From contig CAZCRF010000033.1 in NCBI GenBank assembly GCA_964501065.1, positions 1-26,377 on the forward strand: a stretch of DNA of 26,377 nucleotides, written 5' to 3'. Position numbers and translations under genes: made by a program. The DNA comes from Hallerella sp964501065 (lineage in GTDB: Bacteria; Fibrobacterota; Fibrobacteria; Fibrobacterales; Fibrobacteraceae). This document shows, one piece after another, positions 16,781 through 25,760 of this stretch (the first letter of the stretch is position 1; each line of letters opens with the position of its first letter). The notes beneath the pieces were generated by a model. The model did no database searches. It worked only from the letters and a program-made list of their open reading frames with translations, and was not told the origin of the DNA.

Positions 16781-18342
16781 AATCGGCTGTGATTGTCGGT
16801 GCGGGGCCTGCTGGCCTGACCGCCGCGCTTGAACTTTTGCGGACGACGGATGTGAAGCCCGTCGTTTTGGAAGAGAACGGATTTGTCGGCGGGATTTCCC
16901 GGACGGCTGTTTACAAAGGCAATCGGATGGACATCGGCGGACATCGTTTCTTCAGCAAGAGCGACATCGTGATGGACTGGTGGACGGGCATTTTGCCGTT
17001 GCAGGGGGACCCGAGCCGGGACGATGCGGCAATCGGTCGAACCGTGAACTTGACGCCCGGCGGCCCGAATCCCGAAAAGGAAGACCGCGTCATGCTGGTG
17101 CGTTCGCGCCTTTCCCGGATTCTCTACACGCGCAAGCTTTTCGATTACCCGGTGAGCCTGAACTCCCGGACCATTCGGAATTTGGGACTTTGGCGCATGT
17201 TCAAAATCGGCATGAGCTATTTGAAGGTCTGCATTCTCCCCAAGCGGAAGGAAGTTTCGCTCGAAGATTTCATGATAAACCGCTTCGGCGTGGAGCTTTA
17301 CCGCACTTTCTTTCGCGATTATACGGAAAAGGTCTGGGGAGTTCCCTGCGACCAGATCGGTGCGGACTGGGGAGCGCAGCGCATCAAGGGGCTTTCCGTC
17401 GGCAAGACGCTTCTCCATGCGCTCAAGGCGATTTTCCCTCAAAAGAAGACCATTCGCCAAAAGGAAACGGAGACCAGCCTCATCGGGGAATTCCTCTATC
17501 CGAAGCTCGGCCCCGGGGAACTCTGGGAAACGGTCGCGGATGAAGTCCGAAGGCTCGGCGGGGAAATCCACTTGAACGCGAAGGTCACCGCTTTTGAAAA
17601 ATCCGGAGGGAACGTTTCCGCCGTTCGCTATGTGGAAGAGGGGACTGAAAAGGTTTTGACCGGCGACTACTTTTTGAGCACGATGCCCGTGAAGGATTTG
17701 ATCGGGGATTTGCCGGACGTCCCCGAAGAGGTTCGCCGCGTGGCGAACGGTCTCGTTTACCGCGATTTCATGACCGTGGGGCTGCTCCTCGATTCCCTCG
17801 ACATTCCCAATCCGGCGAAGCCCGGAACTCCGGAGAGCAAGCTTCGCTTCGTCGCGGACAATTGGATTTACGTGCAGGAGTCCGACGTGAAGCTCGGGCG
17901 CATCCAGATTTTCAACAACTGGAGTCCCTATCTCGTTTCGGATCCGTTCAAAGTTTGGATCGGCTTGGAATATTTTGTGAACGAAGGCGATTCCATGTGG
18001 AACATGGCCGACGCTGACTTCATCGACTTTGCCGTCTCGGAACTGGAAAAGATTCACGTGGCGAAGAAATCCGCCGTGAAAGACGCCGTCCTTTTCCGCG
18101 TTCCGAAGACGTATCCCGCCTATTTCGGCACTTTCGGGGAATTCGGGAAAATCCGTTCCTATGTGGATTCGATCGGGAATCTTTTCTTGATGGGGCGCAA
18201 CGGAATGCACAAATACAACAACATGGACCACAGCATGCTCTCCGCCATGGAAGCGGTCAAGTGCATCCGTGAAAATTCCACGGACAAGTCCTCCATTTGG
18301 AACGTGAACGCCGAAAAGGAATACCACGAGGGAAAGTCGTGA
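16777..18342 (+). CDS. FAD-dependent oxidoreductase, UDP-galactopyranose mutase/PPOX-like, of glycan clusters
   Basis: The product is 521 aa. The Rossmann FAD motif is GAGPAG (8-13) with E32 at the end of the second strand, followed by GGISRT (38-43) and GGHRFFSKSD (54-63). The C-terminal FAD contact is near residues 470-498 (LMGRNGMHKYNNMDHSMLSAMEA). The GGHRFF...SRILYTRKLFDYP layout is that of a COG1232-type flavoprotein often found in exopolysaccharide and O-antigen clusters, related to amine oxidases, protoporphyrinogen oxidase and UDP-galactopyranose mutase. It is therefore probably a sugar-modifying enzyme acting on a nucleotide- or lipid-linked sugar, not a haem enzyme; no other haem genes are nearby. 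It overlaps both neighbours by four bases (ATGA upstream, GTGA downstream). The substrate is unknown. Confidence 0.85.
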   Translation: MKSAVIVGAGPAGLTAALELLRTTDVKPVVLEENGFVGGISRTAVYKGNRMDIGGHRFFSKSDIVMDWWTGILPLQGDPSRDDAAIGRTVNLTPGGPNPEKEDRVMLVRSRLSRILYTRKLFDYPVSLNSRTIRNLGLWRMFKIGMSYLKVCILPKRKEVSLEDFMINRFGVELYRTFFRDYTEKVWGVPCDQIGADWGAQRIKGLSVGKTLLHALKAIFPQKKTIRQKETETSLIGEFLYPKLGPGELWETVADEVRRLGGEIHLNAKVTAFEKSGGNVSAVRYVEEGTEKVLTGDYFLSTMPVKDLIGDLPDVPEEVRRVANGLVYRDFMTVGLLLDSLDIPNPAKPGTPESKLRFVADNWIYVQESDVKLGRIQIFNNWSPYLVSDPFKVWIGLEYFVNEGDSMWNMADADFIDFAVSELEKIHVAKKSAVKDAVLFRVPKTYPAYFGTFGEFGKIRSYVDSIGNLFLMGRNGMHKYNNMDHSMLSAMEAVKCIRENSTDKSSIWNVNAEKEYHEGKS

Positions 18343-20072
18343 AAAGAATCTTCCGCGCGCCGGAACTGTATCTGTTTTTCGTTCTTGTCTGCTGCGTCTT
18401 GACGGCAATCTTCAGCAACCCGAAAGTCTCGGATGCCGAATTTTCTTTCGAAGGGGCTGTTTCCTCCGTCGAATTGCCGCTTTCCCAAAGGATTCCGCCG
18501 CACCGGGCCTTCGGCGTCTCCATGAATGTGGATCGGGGAATTTTTTCAAAGTTCTCCATGCGCATCATCCCGGACGATTGCTTGGAGAGCCTTTCCGTCG
18601 GTGGGGAAAATGTCCGCATCGACACTCTTCCCGGGAGATGCGACTATTCGAAAGGTGTCGAGCTTTCCCCGGAGATGCTCCCGGAAATGGCTCCGGGGAA
18701 GATTCCCGTGCAGATGCGGCTTCGAAATCACGGCGGCCCGGGCGGCGTTTCGGTGGAAGTCGTCCCGGCCGGTTTTGCCTGGAGACTGTTCCAGATTCTT
18801 TTCACGTTGGATTTTTTATTGCTGGTCGCGGCAATCCTCCGGCGGTTCCACATGCCGGGCGGTTGCATCTTGTTGGTGCTTTTTTCGACATTGCTGCATA
18901 TCGGCTACGCTCTTGAAACGCCCTATACGGCGAGGGCGTATGATGTGGACGGGCATATGGCCTACATCCGCCATGTCGCGGACAATCGGGAGATTCCGGA
19001 TGCCGATGCCTGTTGGACGTGTTATCATCCCCCGGTCTATTACGTTGCGACGGCTCCCGTTTGGAAAGTGGCGGAAATTTTCCATTTTCCGCAGCCTAGG
19101 GCCGTGCAATGGGCGATGGTCGTCCTGTCCGTGGTGACGGTTGCGTGCGGGGTCTTCTCTTTGCGCCTCTCCCTGCGCGGTCCCGCTTTTGCCGTGGCGG
19201 CAATCCTGTGGGCGTTTTGGCCGGAACTCGTCTTGACGGCTCCGCGGATTGGAAATGACCAGTTGTTCTTCGCCGTGCACGGAATCTGCCTCTTGACGGC
19301 TCTCCTCTACGTCGTCGAACGAAAATCGTGGAGCCTTGTCGTCGGGGCGATTGCCGCAGCCGTCGCCTATGGGACGAAATCGACGGGAATCGTGACTTTT
19401 GCCATTTGGTTAACCGGCTTCTTTTTGGGATATTTCCCACGGGAGCGTTGGCTGCCCAAGGTAGGGGAATGGTTGGGATTGTGTATCGCCGGAGTCCTCG
19501 GAATTTTCGTTTTGATTTGGACTTTGGGCGGGGACGCCTTGATTGGAAACGCTAGCGGCTTGAACGGGGCGTTGAAGGTGGGGGCGGGTCCCGCGAACTT
19601 TCTTTACTTCGATTTGCCGGGCTTTTTGACGACCACCTACACCAGTGCCTGGAGCGATGAAGGCGGCAGGCAGTTCTTTTGGAATTATTTGATGAAGACG
19701 TCCTTGTTCGGGGAATTCAAAATTCGGGAAGACGCCGTGGGGGAGTGGCTTGCCGGCCTGATGAACCTCTCTTTCGTCTTTCTTTTGTTCTTTGCCGTCG
19801 TGGGCTTTTGGAAAAAAAGGATGGACAAAATCGCTTTGCTGCTGCTTGTCCAAGGTTTCTTGTTCATCGCGGCGATGATTTCCCTGCGCCTCGAAGTCCC
19901 CTATGCTTGCAGTACGGACTTCCGCTACATCACCCCGGTCGTTTTGTCCTTTGTCCCGTTCGTCGGTTGGGGAATTTTCAAGGAGTGCGCGTCGGTGAAA
20001 TGGAGAGTCTTCGGACTTTTCGTCACGGCAGTCTTTGTCGGGGCGACCTGCATCCTCTATCTGTCGCTTTGA
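18339..20072 (+). CDS. GT-C-type membrane glycosyltransferase with an extra N-terminal extracytoplasmic domain
   Basis: The product is 577 aa from GTG 18339, with a GAGGG SD and a GTGA overlap with the flavoprotein stop. TM1 (YLFFVLVCCVLTAIF) is followed by a ~120-residue strand-rich soluble domain (about 28-148), then about ten further helices. The acidic motif YDVDGHMAYIRH (201-212) lies in the first loop after the membrane core begins, and CYHPPVYY (228-235) follows. An acidic first loop is the hallmark of GT-C enzymes such as ArnT and the PMT/GT39 family, which use polyprenyl-phosphate sugars on the outer face of the inner membrane. With GtrA and the flavoprotein it should attach an exported, modified sugar to a surface glycan. 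The inserted N-terminal domain is unusual; acceptor recognition is a guess. Confidence 0.8.
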   Translation: MKRIFRAPELYLFFVLVCCVLTAIFSNPKVSDAEFSFEGAVSSVELPLSQRIPPHRAFGVSMNVDRGIFSKFSMRIIPDDCLESLSVGGENVRIDTLPGRCDYSKGVELSPEMLPEMAPGKIPVQMRLRNHGGPGGVSVEVVPAGFAWRLFQILFTLDFLLLVAAILRRFHMPGGCILLVLFSTLLHIGYALETPYTARAYDVDGHMAYIRHVADNREIPDADACWTCYHPPVYYVATAPVWKVAEIFHFPQPRAVQWAMVVLSVVTVACGVFSLRLSLRGPAFAVAAILWAFWPELVLTAPRIGNDQLFFAVHGICLLTALLYVVERKSWSLVVGAIAAAVAYGTKSTGIVTFAIWLTGFFLGYFPRERWLPKVGEWLGLCIAGVLGIFVLIWTLGGDALIGNASGLNGALKVGAGPANFLYFDLPGFLTTTYTSAWSDEGGRQFFWNYLMKTSLFGEFKIREDAVGEWLAGLMNLSFVFLLFFAVVGFWKKRMDKIALLLLVQGFLFIAAMISLRLEVPYACSTDFRYITPVVLSFVPFVGWGIFKECASVKWRVFGLFVTAVFVGATCILYLSL

Positions 20073-20147
20073 CAAGGATTCGCCTCTGAAAAATCCAGGA
20101 CGAATGCCTCGTTTTGGATTTCCCGTCGTCCGGGGGAGGGGGTTGCG

Positions 20148-21086
20148 TTATTTTAAGTTTTGAATTTCTTCGATGGAAAGGCCGGAGGCGTTCGCGATGA
20201 TGGGCAAGGCGACTCCGTTTTCCCGCAGGGCTTTTGCCATTTCGCAGGATCTGCGGAAAAGTCCTTCCGCAAGTCCTTCCGCACGTCCTTCCGCGCGCCC
20301 TTCCGCGAGAGCTTTTTCGCGAAGTTCCCGATTGATTTTACGGCGCGTCTTCCGAACTGCGTATTCATCCCATTCTAGGCTCATGATTTCCTTTTCGTAA
20401 ACTTGAAGCTCATCTCTTTCCAATTTAGCAACTTTTGCCATTTCCAGCAATCGCGTGAATTTGGACTTCTGCATTTGGGGCGGGAGTTTCTTGAGGGTGT
20501 GGAGGTAGCGGAAAAGGTACATCCAGTTTCGCAAGGATTCGTGTCTTGCCCCCAATCCGGGAAATTTTTGCAACTCCAAGAACGTGAAATTCGCAAAAGT
20601 TCGCAAGCATTTTTTTGTCTTGGTGTCGCAAAGGGAGAGGTTGTGCACGTAAAATGCGTCGTCGAAGAGGTTCGGCCAGCTGATTGCCAAAACGAAGACA
20701 GGATCGAAATTGTAATCGTAGAGCTTTCCGGGAAGGCCTTGCCGGACAATCGCTTGGCCGGCGTAAAAGAACGAGCGTTTGAGGAAATGCTCCATCTGCT
20801 TGATTTGCACTTCGACAATGAACGCCCGCCGTTGTTTGTCGCGGCAGTGTAAATCGAAGACGCTTGTGCGCGAAGCGCTGCTGCCGCTCGCATTCTGCTC
20901 CTTGTCCAAGGAAAAAACATCCACAATCGGGGATTCGAGCTGTGCCGCGAGGACGTCGTTCAGTAAATTTATCAGGTTCACCTTGGTGAATGCGTTGTCG
21001 GGATTGAACACCTTCTTGAAGATGAGATCCGTCATGAGGTTCGCGTAGGGACGCTCCTTGTATTTGTCCGGAATGCTTTCTGCCAT
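20148..21086 (-). CDS. Rpn-family recombination-promoting nuclease (PD-(D/E)XK, former transposase family)
   Basis: The product is 312 aa. The N-terminus (LMTDLIFKKVFNPD, LINLLNDVLAAQLESPIVDV) and the nuclease core (SVFDLHCRDKQRRAFIVEVQIKQMEHFLKR) match the Rpn family. The catalytic D and the E-x-Q (here EVQ) are present, so the enzyme may be active. Rpn proteins are DNA endonucleases that promote RecA-independent recombination in E. coli. They used to be annotated as transposases, but no terminal repeats are convincing here. The C-terminal helix carries four AEGR/AEGL repeats encoded by 12-bp DNA repeats (20261-20308). An AGGAGA SD lies five bases before ATG 21086. It is transcribed convergently with the glycosyltransferase and divergently from the fibro-slime gene. 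Confidence 0.9.
   Translation of the reverse strand: MAESIPDKYKERPYANLMTDLIFKKVFNPDNAFTKVNLINLLNDVLAAQLESPIVDVFSLDKEQNASGSSASRTSVFDLHCRDKQRRAFIVEVQIKQMEHFLKRSFFYAGQAIVRQGLPGKLYDYNFDPVFVLAISWPNLFDDAFYVHNLSLCDTKTKKCLRTFANFTFLELQKFPGLGARHESLRNWMYLFRYLHTLKKLPPQMQKSKFTRLLEMAKVAKLERDELQVYEKEIMSLEWDEYAVRKTRRKINRELREKALAEGRAEGRAEGLAEGLFRRSCEMAKALRENGVALPIIANASGLSIEEIQNLK
20261..20308 (-). repeat. Four 12-bp tandem repeats inside the Rpn gene
   Basis: The plus-strand units are GTCCTTCCGCAA, GTCCTTCCGCAC, GTCCTTCCGCGC and GCCCTTCCGCGA. They are in frame and encode AEG(R/L) x4 in the C-terminal helix. Copy-number change would alter length without breaking the frame. Confidence 0.9.
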
Positions 21087-21119
21087 AAAATCTCCTATTT
21101 CCTGTCCCTATTAACGCTT

Positions 21120-21205
21120 TTGCCGCCTAAAAAATCCCTGCCGAGTGAAAATTTTTTGCAAAAATCCGCATTTCCCGTCACAAGTAAACGGTTATTTGGC
21201 GGCAA
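21120..21205. repeat. 8-bp inverted repeat flanking the rpn/fibro-slime divergent region
   Basis: TTGCCGCC (21120-21127) and GGCGGCAA (21198-21205) are perfect inverted copies 70 bases apart in an AT-rich, otherwise non-coding interval. They may be the arms of a small element or chance. I see no other gene in this gap. Confidence 0.35.
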
Positions 21206-21258
21206 TGAAGAAAAAACTACCCATTTCCCACAAAAAAGCGTAATTTTCAAGCGAATGC

Positions 21259-21281
21259 AACGACCCTTTGCCAGGGTCGTT
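21259..21281 (+). promoter_or_regulatory. Hairpin in the leader of the fibro-slime gene
   Basis: AACGACCCT and AGGGTCGTT form a perfect 9-bp stem with a TTGCC loop, 57 bases before the ATG. The short T stretch after it makes a terminator weak; an attenuator or mRNA-stability element is possible. Confidence 0.5.
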
Positions 21282-21337
21282 TGTCGGTTGTCTTTGCAGA
21301 ATCCCGAAAAGGACTCGCAATTGGTTTTGGAGATATT

Positions 21338-24300
21338 ATGAATGCAAAAAAGACTGTAAAACGCTCTCGGCTTGCGAAGCTGGTTTTGGGGTTTGCGCTG
21401 TTGTTCGGCGCCGGGGCGCAGGCGTGGGGGGCATGTAATGGAGAACTGTATTTTAAAGCCCCCTCGTCATGGACTAGTGCGTATGTCTATCTGACGCAGA
21501 AAACGACTTCGCTGAAGTTACTTGACAATGGATATTATTATATCAATTTGTCTTCTGCTAATCAACAAGCGTGGGACGATAGTCAGATGAAGTTTAAACT
21601 GACTTCGGATTCTACGCATCCAGCGTATTATGTTTCAACGAATAATTGGAATGAGTTGGATAAGGACAATCTGAACGATGCTACAGCGGACATCAAATGT
21701 CCGGGATCGGAAAAAATCATTTATGTCTATGAAAATCCAGCGACTTTAGGTACAACTGTTATTTCTTCAGACCCACCCGATGCCAAGTATTTTTACTTTC
21801 TCCCGCCAGATGACCCTTCGTGGAATAGTTCCGTGCCGATGCTCAGTACCGATGGCGGCGTGACGGGTGTGGCGATGACGACCGATGCTACGCGTTGCGG
21901 TTGGTTCTATTACGTTTGGTTCGGAGAAACGCCCCCGGCTTCGGCCGTGATTTACCGGGATTCGGACACGGATCGGGAAGAGATGATTGGTTGGGACGGT
22001 TACGACGAGGCGGGGATGAATCCCACGGGAATCCCGATGGCGGATGTCTTCACTTCGTTCCAGGCGAACACGCTCTACTTTGTGCCGGACGCCAGTATGT
22101 GGCCGGAGACGATGAAGGCCGAGGACAAGGGTTTTTCCATTACGGACCCGGCGGTGGACGGCTCCTGCGAATACAAGTTGGCGGCGATTATTTATGACAC
22201 CGATGCCTCGTTGCATCCGGCTTTCAGCTGCTTTGTTGATGGTGGAAACGGCAATGAAAATACTTCGGCTGATTGTCAGAAGGGAGCCCAAGGTGTAAGT
22301 GCTTCGGATGCTCAAAAGGTGGTGCAGGCTTGCAAAGGAGTGGTTACAGGAATTGTGCAAGACACTTTGAGTGCGGATAAAAAACCGCTCCTCAAGACGG
22401 CGGCGATGGGAGGAAAGGGGGAAACCTGCTTTATCAGCCAAACGTATTTTGACCAGCTGTTTCGCCCGACTGCAGGGGTGAACGAAATGAGCTGCTATGA
22501 TATGCCTTTCGTGAGAAATTCTTCCGGAAAATGGGAATTTGATTCGGATTATCACAAGACTGTAACCAGTAACGGAGATACAGTTCAAGGAGGTTTCTAT
22601 CCTGTAGAAGCGACTTCGGATGCTGATATTTTAAGTGGGTCTGTTCCGGTGGCTGCCGCAAGAACTAAACATGCTGCTCAAGGTCCGGTTTATCATTATC
22701 CTTGGTTGCGTGAGAAAGATGCTAATGAAGAAATTCCAATTTTTGATTTGATGTGTAACGGCCCAGGTTGGACGGGAGGTTTGGATTGTGAGGGTCATTT
22801 TTCTAATGGAGACGATTGGAATGGAACGTCTTTCCACAATACAACGATTGGAGCTGACAATAAAAATATTTGGTGTTGGGGAAATTATTGTATAGGCGAT
22901 ATTCCCGATAATTGGCCTACATTTAAGAACAATACAGAAACACAAGTGGCAGCGACGGTATCTGGTGCAACTCCAAGATGGGCTTCAGGAAATTATTACA
23001 CTGGCGAATCTTCTGGTACAAATGGACGCAACCAGCAGTTCTGCTTTGAAAGCCATGCGAACTTTGTCTACAAGCCGGGGTTAAAGTTCAACTTCCGCGG
23101 CGATGACGACATCTGGGTCTTTATCGGCGGTAAACTTGCTGTGGATTTGGGCGGAACGCACCTCGCAGCTCCGGGTTATGCCGTCCTTGACAACTTGACG
23201 GACAAGAACGGGAATCCGTTTGTCGAAGGGCAAACTTATGATTTGGACATTTTCTTCTGCGACCGCCGCACGACCATGAGCAATGTCCGCATCAACACGA
23301 ACATGTACATCCAGCAGACGAACGGTATCGAATATCCCAAGGACACGACGTATGTAGGCGAAGGGAATGCCTTCCAGATTTGCTATACGGAAACGGGTTC
23401 GGGAGACTGCGCGGCAGCCCTTTCCGGAGCTTCCGCCACGGAGCAGAAACGGTTCTGCGGGGAAGCGGAGATGACCGCAGCCGGTGTCCAGTTGCACTAC
23501 GCTCTGTACAAAGGGAGTTCCCCCTATACGACCGCTTCGGGAGTCGTTTATGATGTGGATTGGTTTGATGCCCAGCGCGCCGCGGGAACTTCCATCTTCT
23601 TCGGTGCCATCGACCTTTCCAATTGGTATCGTCCGGTGATAAACAAATCCCTGGTTGCGGGTCTCCCGTCGGGGACTTACCGTTTGGTCGCCAGCATCAA
23701 CGGGAAAACTCAGGTGATTTCTTCCATCCGCGTGGCGGGGAGTCTGGACGTCCTCACGGCGAATGGCAAGGACACGACCGGACATGTTTACAATGTCGTC
23801 AATTCCGCGATGGCGGGGGTCCGCATTCCCGTGTATGTCGGGGCGATTGGCGAGGCTCTTGAAGACGGCAATCTGGACGTGGACTTGGAAAGCGCCGTCG
23901 GCGAAAGCTACTCGCTGACCTTCTCGGACGGCTTGCTCGTTTATGAAACGGAAACGGGGACGACTCCGCTCACCTCTTCGGACCGTTTGACTGTGGGGGC
24001 GAGGGGAGTCGATACGGTTTGGGTGACCGTTCCTCTCGCCGCGATGACCTCCGCTTCGATGACGGGAACGATTTCCGTGCGTCAAAAGACTTTGGAACTG
24101 AGCTTCTCCTTGCCGGCAATCGCCTTCGTCGATTCTTCGTATGCGTCGCAGTTGAACGGTTATGGCACGTGGGAAATCAGCTCGGACTCCACCCTTTACC
24201 GCGGGGCCGATTACTCGGTCTACATCATGATGTACGACCCGACGACGGGAACTCCTTGCGAAGAGTGCAATTACGGGATTGAAATCAACCCACTCGCGAC

Positions 24301-25753
24301 TTCCGCAGGAATCTCGGGAGTTTCCGCCTTGGGAATCGTCAACGGCAAGGGCGTCTTGAACTTCCGCTCTTCCGTGCTTTACCCGACGGAAACCGGCGAC
24401 AGCGCCTATTTCACCGTATCCGCTTCGGAAAATGCGTTGATTTCCGCCACTTGGCGCGGCTTGACCTTCCAGGAACCGCCCGTTCCCATTCCGGACAGCG
24501 TCTACGTATTTGACGCCCGCGGTGCGGCGAAAACTTACAACGGTTTGGACGTCGCCTACACGAGCGCGGAGTATTTGGACGGCATCGCGGACTCCATCTG
24601 GATTCGTTACCACCGCCCGTTCCCACTGGATTCCTTGCCGGATTCCATCGTGGTCAAATGGTCTCTCGATTCGACGGAATACGTGACCATTCCGAAGGAG
24701 GCGGTTGCGGCTGCGGCGAAGCCCCTGAATTCAGCATTCTACGATTCCGTCTTGGCCTTTGGCGGACTTGAACTTTCCAAAGAGGTTCAAACGGGCAGTT
24801 CCGGGTTGAAGCTCGAATCCTTCGCCACTTACCAAAAGAATGGAACTGTCGTGAGCGGTTCGTTCGGGGCGAATTTGACGGACAAGGTCAGCCCCATCAT
24901 CACGAAGTCGCACATAGCGGAGCGTTCTAGCGGGCTCTTCCAGGTGACAGTCTCCCTTTCCGAGCCGGTGACCGTCGGCGAGGGGGAAGACAGGAACTCG
25001 CTGTTCAGCTATTACCTGCGTTCGGCGACGGAATTGAACAACAAGTACCAGACGGTTGCCGCCATGGGAACGACCATCACCGACTCCACCGTGACGATGA
25101 TTTACAATTCGGCCTCGGGCAACATTCCGCAGTCGGGGGATTTTGTCCGCGCCGTTCCGGGACTCTTGACGGACTTGAATGGCAATGGTCTTACGGATTA
25201 TGTGGGCGTGACCGTTCCCTCGCCGTGGATGATGATTGAAGGCGACGCCGCATCGACAATCGCCAGCATCAAGATGGGTGTGGTGGCCGAAGATTTGGAT
25301 ACGAAAGCTCCGAACATCGTTCCCCACGTGATTGGAATTTACGATTCCCTCGGAACGGTGATGGAGACTTACCCGAATACGGTCGGTTACCTCGTCAAAA
25401 CGGATATGGGCAATGTTTTGACGGATCCCACTCTCGATTCTCTGATTTCCGTCGGCAGAATCTCCTTGGATTCCGTGAAGTTGCATTACGAATTGGACAT
25501 CTTCACGAACTTGGGGGCGTTTGTCGCCCACAAGAGCGGAAGCATCGCCTGTTCCGATTCCCTCTTCGGCGGAGATTGCGTTGCCAATCGCGGTTACGTC
25601 TATGTGAGTTGGAACGGAGTCACGGACAAGGGGCGCAAGGTCGGCGTCGGGGCTTATATCGCGAAGCTCAGCACCTATGCCAAGGTTCCGCTCAAGGGAA
25701 AGGTCGGCAAGCACAATGTGACCGAGACTTGGGGATTCCGCCGTGTCAAATAG
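21338..25753 (+). CDS. Giant secreted fibro-slime domain protein (probable adhesin)
   Basis: The product is 1471 aa. I chose ATG 21338 for its GGAG SD and the signal peptide (KLVLGFALLFGAGAQAWG) that follows basic residues. The N-terminal half has beta modules resembling carbohydrate-binding folds (NGELYFKAPSSW; YFYFLPPDDPSW). A fibro-slime domain spans about residues 467-660: IFDLMCNGPGW, many cysteines, then FNFRGDDDIWVFIGGKLAVDLGGTH near 583-607 (PA14-like, probably calcium- or sugar-binding) and YDLDIFFCDRRTT. Long Thr/Ser/Asp-rich beta modules follow. The end (VYVSWNGVTDKGRKVGVGAYIAKL) resembles FlgD/T9SS-type C-terminal Ig modules. Fibro-slime proteins of Fibrobacter succinogenes are tied to adhesion to cellulose. 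Parts of 21440-21800 and 22230-23040 are clearly AT-richer than the rest, so the gene looks mosaic. Confidence 0.9.
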   Translation: MNAKKTVKRSRLAKLVLGFALLFGAGAQAWGACNGELYFKAPSSWTSAYVYLTQKTTSLKLLDNGYYYINLSSANQQAWDDSQMKFKLTSDSTHPAYYVSTNNWNELDKDNLNDATADIKCPGSEKIIYVYENPATLGTTVISSDPPDAKYFYFLPPDDPSWNSSVPMLSTDGGVTGVAMTTDATRCGWFYYVWFGETPPASAVIYRDSDTDREEMIGWDGYDEAGMNPTGIPMADVFTSFQANTLYFVPDASMWPETMKAEDKGFSITDPAVDGSCEYKLAAIIYDTDASLHPAFSCFVDGGNGNENTSADCQKGAQGVSASDAQKVVQACKGVVTGIVQDTLSADKKPLLKTAAMGGKGETCFISQTYFDQLFRPTAGVNEMSCYDMPFVRNSSGKWEFDSDYHKTVTSNGDTVQGGFYPVEATSDADILSGSVPVAAARTKHAAQGPVYHYPWLREKDANEEIPIFDLMCNGPGWTGGLDCEGHFSNGDDWNGTSFHNTTIGADNKNIWCWGNYCIGDIPDNWPTFKNNTETQVAATVSGATPRWASGNYYTGESSGTNGRNQQFCFESHANFVYKPGLKFNFRGDDDIWVFIGGKLAVDLGGTHLAAPGYAVLDNLTDKNGNPFVEGQTYDLDIFFCDRRTTMSNVRINTNMYIQQTNGIEYPKDTTYVGEGNAFQICYTETGSGDCAAALSGASATEQKRFCGEAEMTAAGVQLHYALYKGSSPYTTASGVVYDVDWFDAQRAAGTSIFFGAIDLSNWYRPVINKSLVAGLPSGTYRLVASINGKTQVISSIRVAGSLDVLTANGKDTTGHVYNVVNSAMAGVRIPVYVGAIGEALEDGNLDVDLESAVGESYSLTFSDGLLVYETETGTTPLTSSDRLTVGARGVDTVWVTVPLAAMTSASMTGTISVRQKTLELSFSLPAIAFVDSSYASQLNGYGTWEISSDSTLYRGADYSVYIMMYDPTTGTPCEECNYGIEINPLATSAGISGVSALGIVNGKGVLNFRSSVLYPTETGDSAYFTVSASENALISATWRGLTFQEPPVPIPDSVYVFDARGAAKTYNGLDVAYTSAEYLDGIADSIWIRYHRPFPLDSLPDSIVVKWSLDSTEYVTIPKEAVAAAAKPLNSAFYDSVLAFGGLELSKEVQTGSSGLKLESFATYQKNGTVVSGSFGANLTDKVSPIITKSHIAERSSGLFQVTVSLSEPVTVGEGEDRNSLFSYYLRSATELNNKYQTVAAMGTTITDSTVTMIYNSASGNIPQSGDFVRAVPGLLTDLNGNGLTDYVGVTVPSPWMMIEGDAASTIASIKMGVVAEDLDTKAPNIVPHVIGIYDSLGTVMETYPNTVGYLVKTDMGNVLTDPTLDSLISVGRISLDSVKLHYELDIFTNLGAFVAHKSGSIACSDSLFGGDCVANRGYVYVSWNGVTDKGRKVGVGAYIAKLSTYAKVPLKGKVGKHNVTETWGFRRVK

Positions 25754-25760
25754 AAGGAAC

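Noticed and set aside
16777..18342. Protoporphyrinogen oxidase (hemG/hemY) for haem synthesis
   Set aside because: Only the general flavin fold is shared; the GGHRFFSKSD-type sequence and the GtrA/GT-C neighbours point to glycan metabolism.
16525..18408. A 627-aa open frame on the minus strand opposite the GtrA and flavoprotein genes; similar long antisense frames at 2049-3458, 4265-5611, 5690-6991, 11253-12275, 15428-16477, 23081-24613 and 24731-26014
   Set aside because: They lie opposite well-identified genes, their translations are rich in H, R, D and F without any motif, and they arise from the GC-rich third codon positions of the sense genes.
20148..21086. Insertion sequence (older annotation of this family as transposase)
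   Set aside because: The protein is an Rpn-type nuclease; there are no convincing terminal inverted repeats or target duplication around the gene. The 21120/21205 inverted pair lies wholly on one side.
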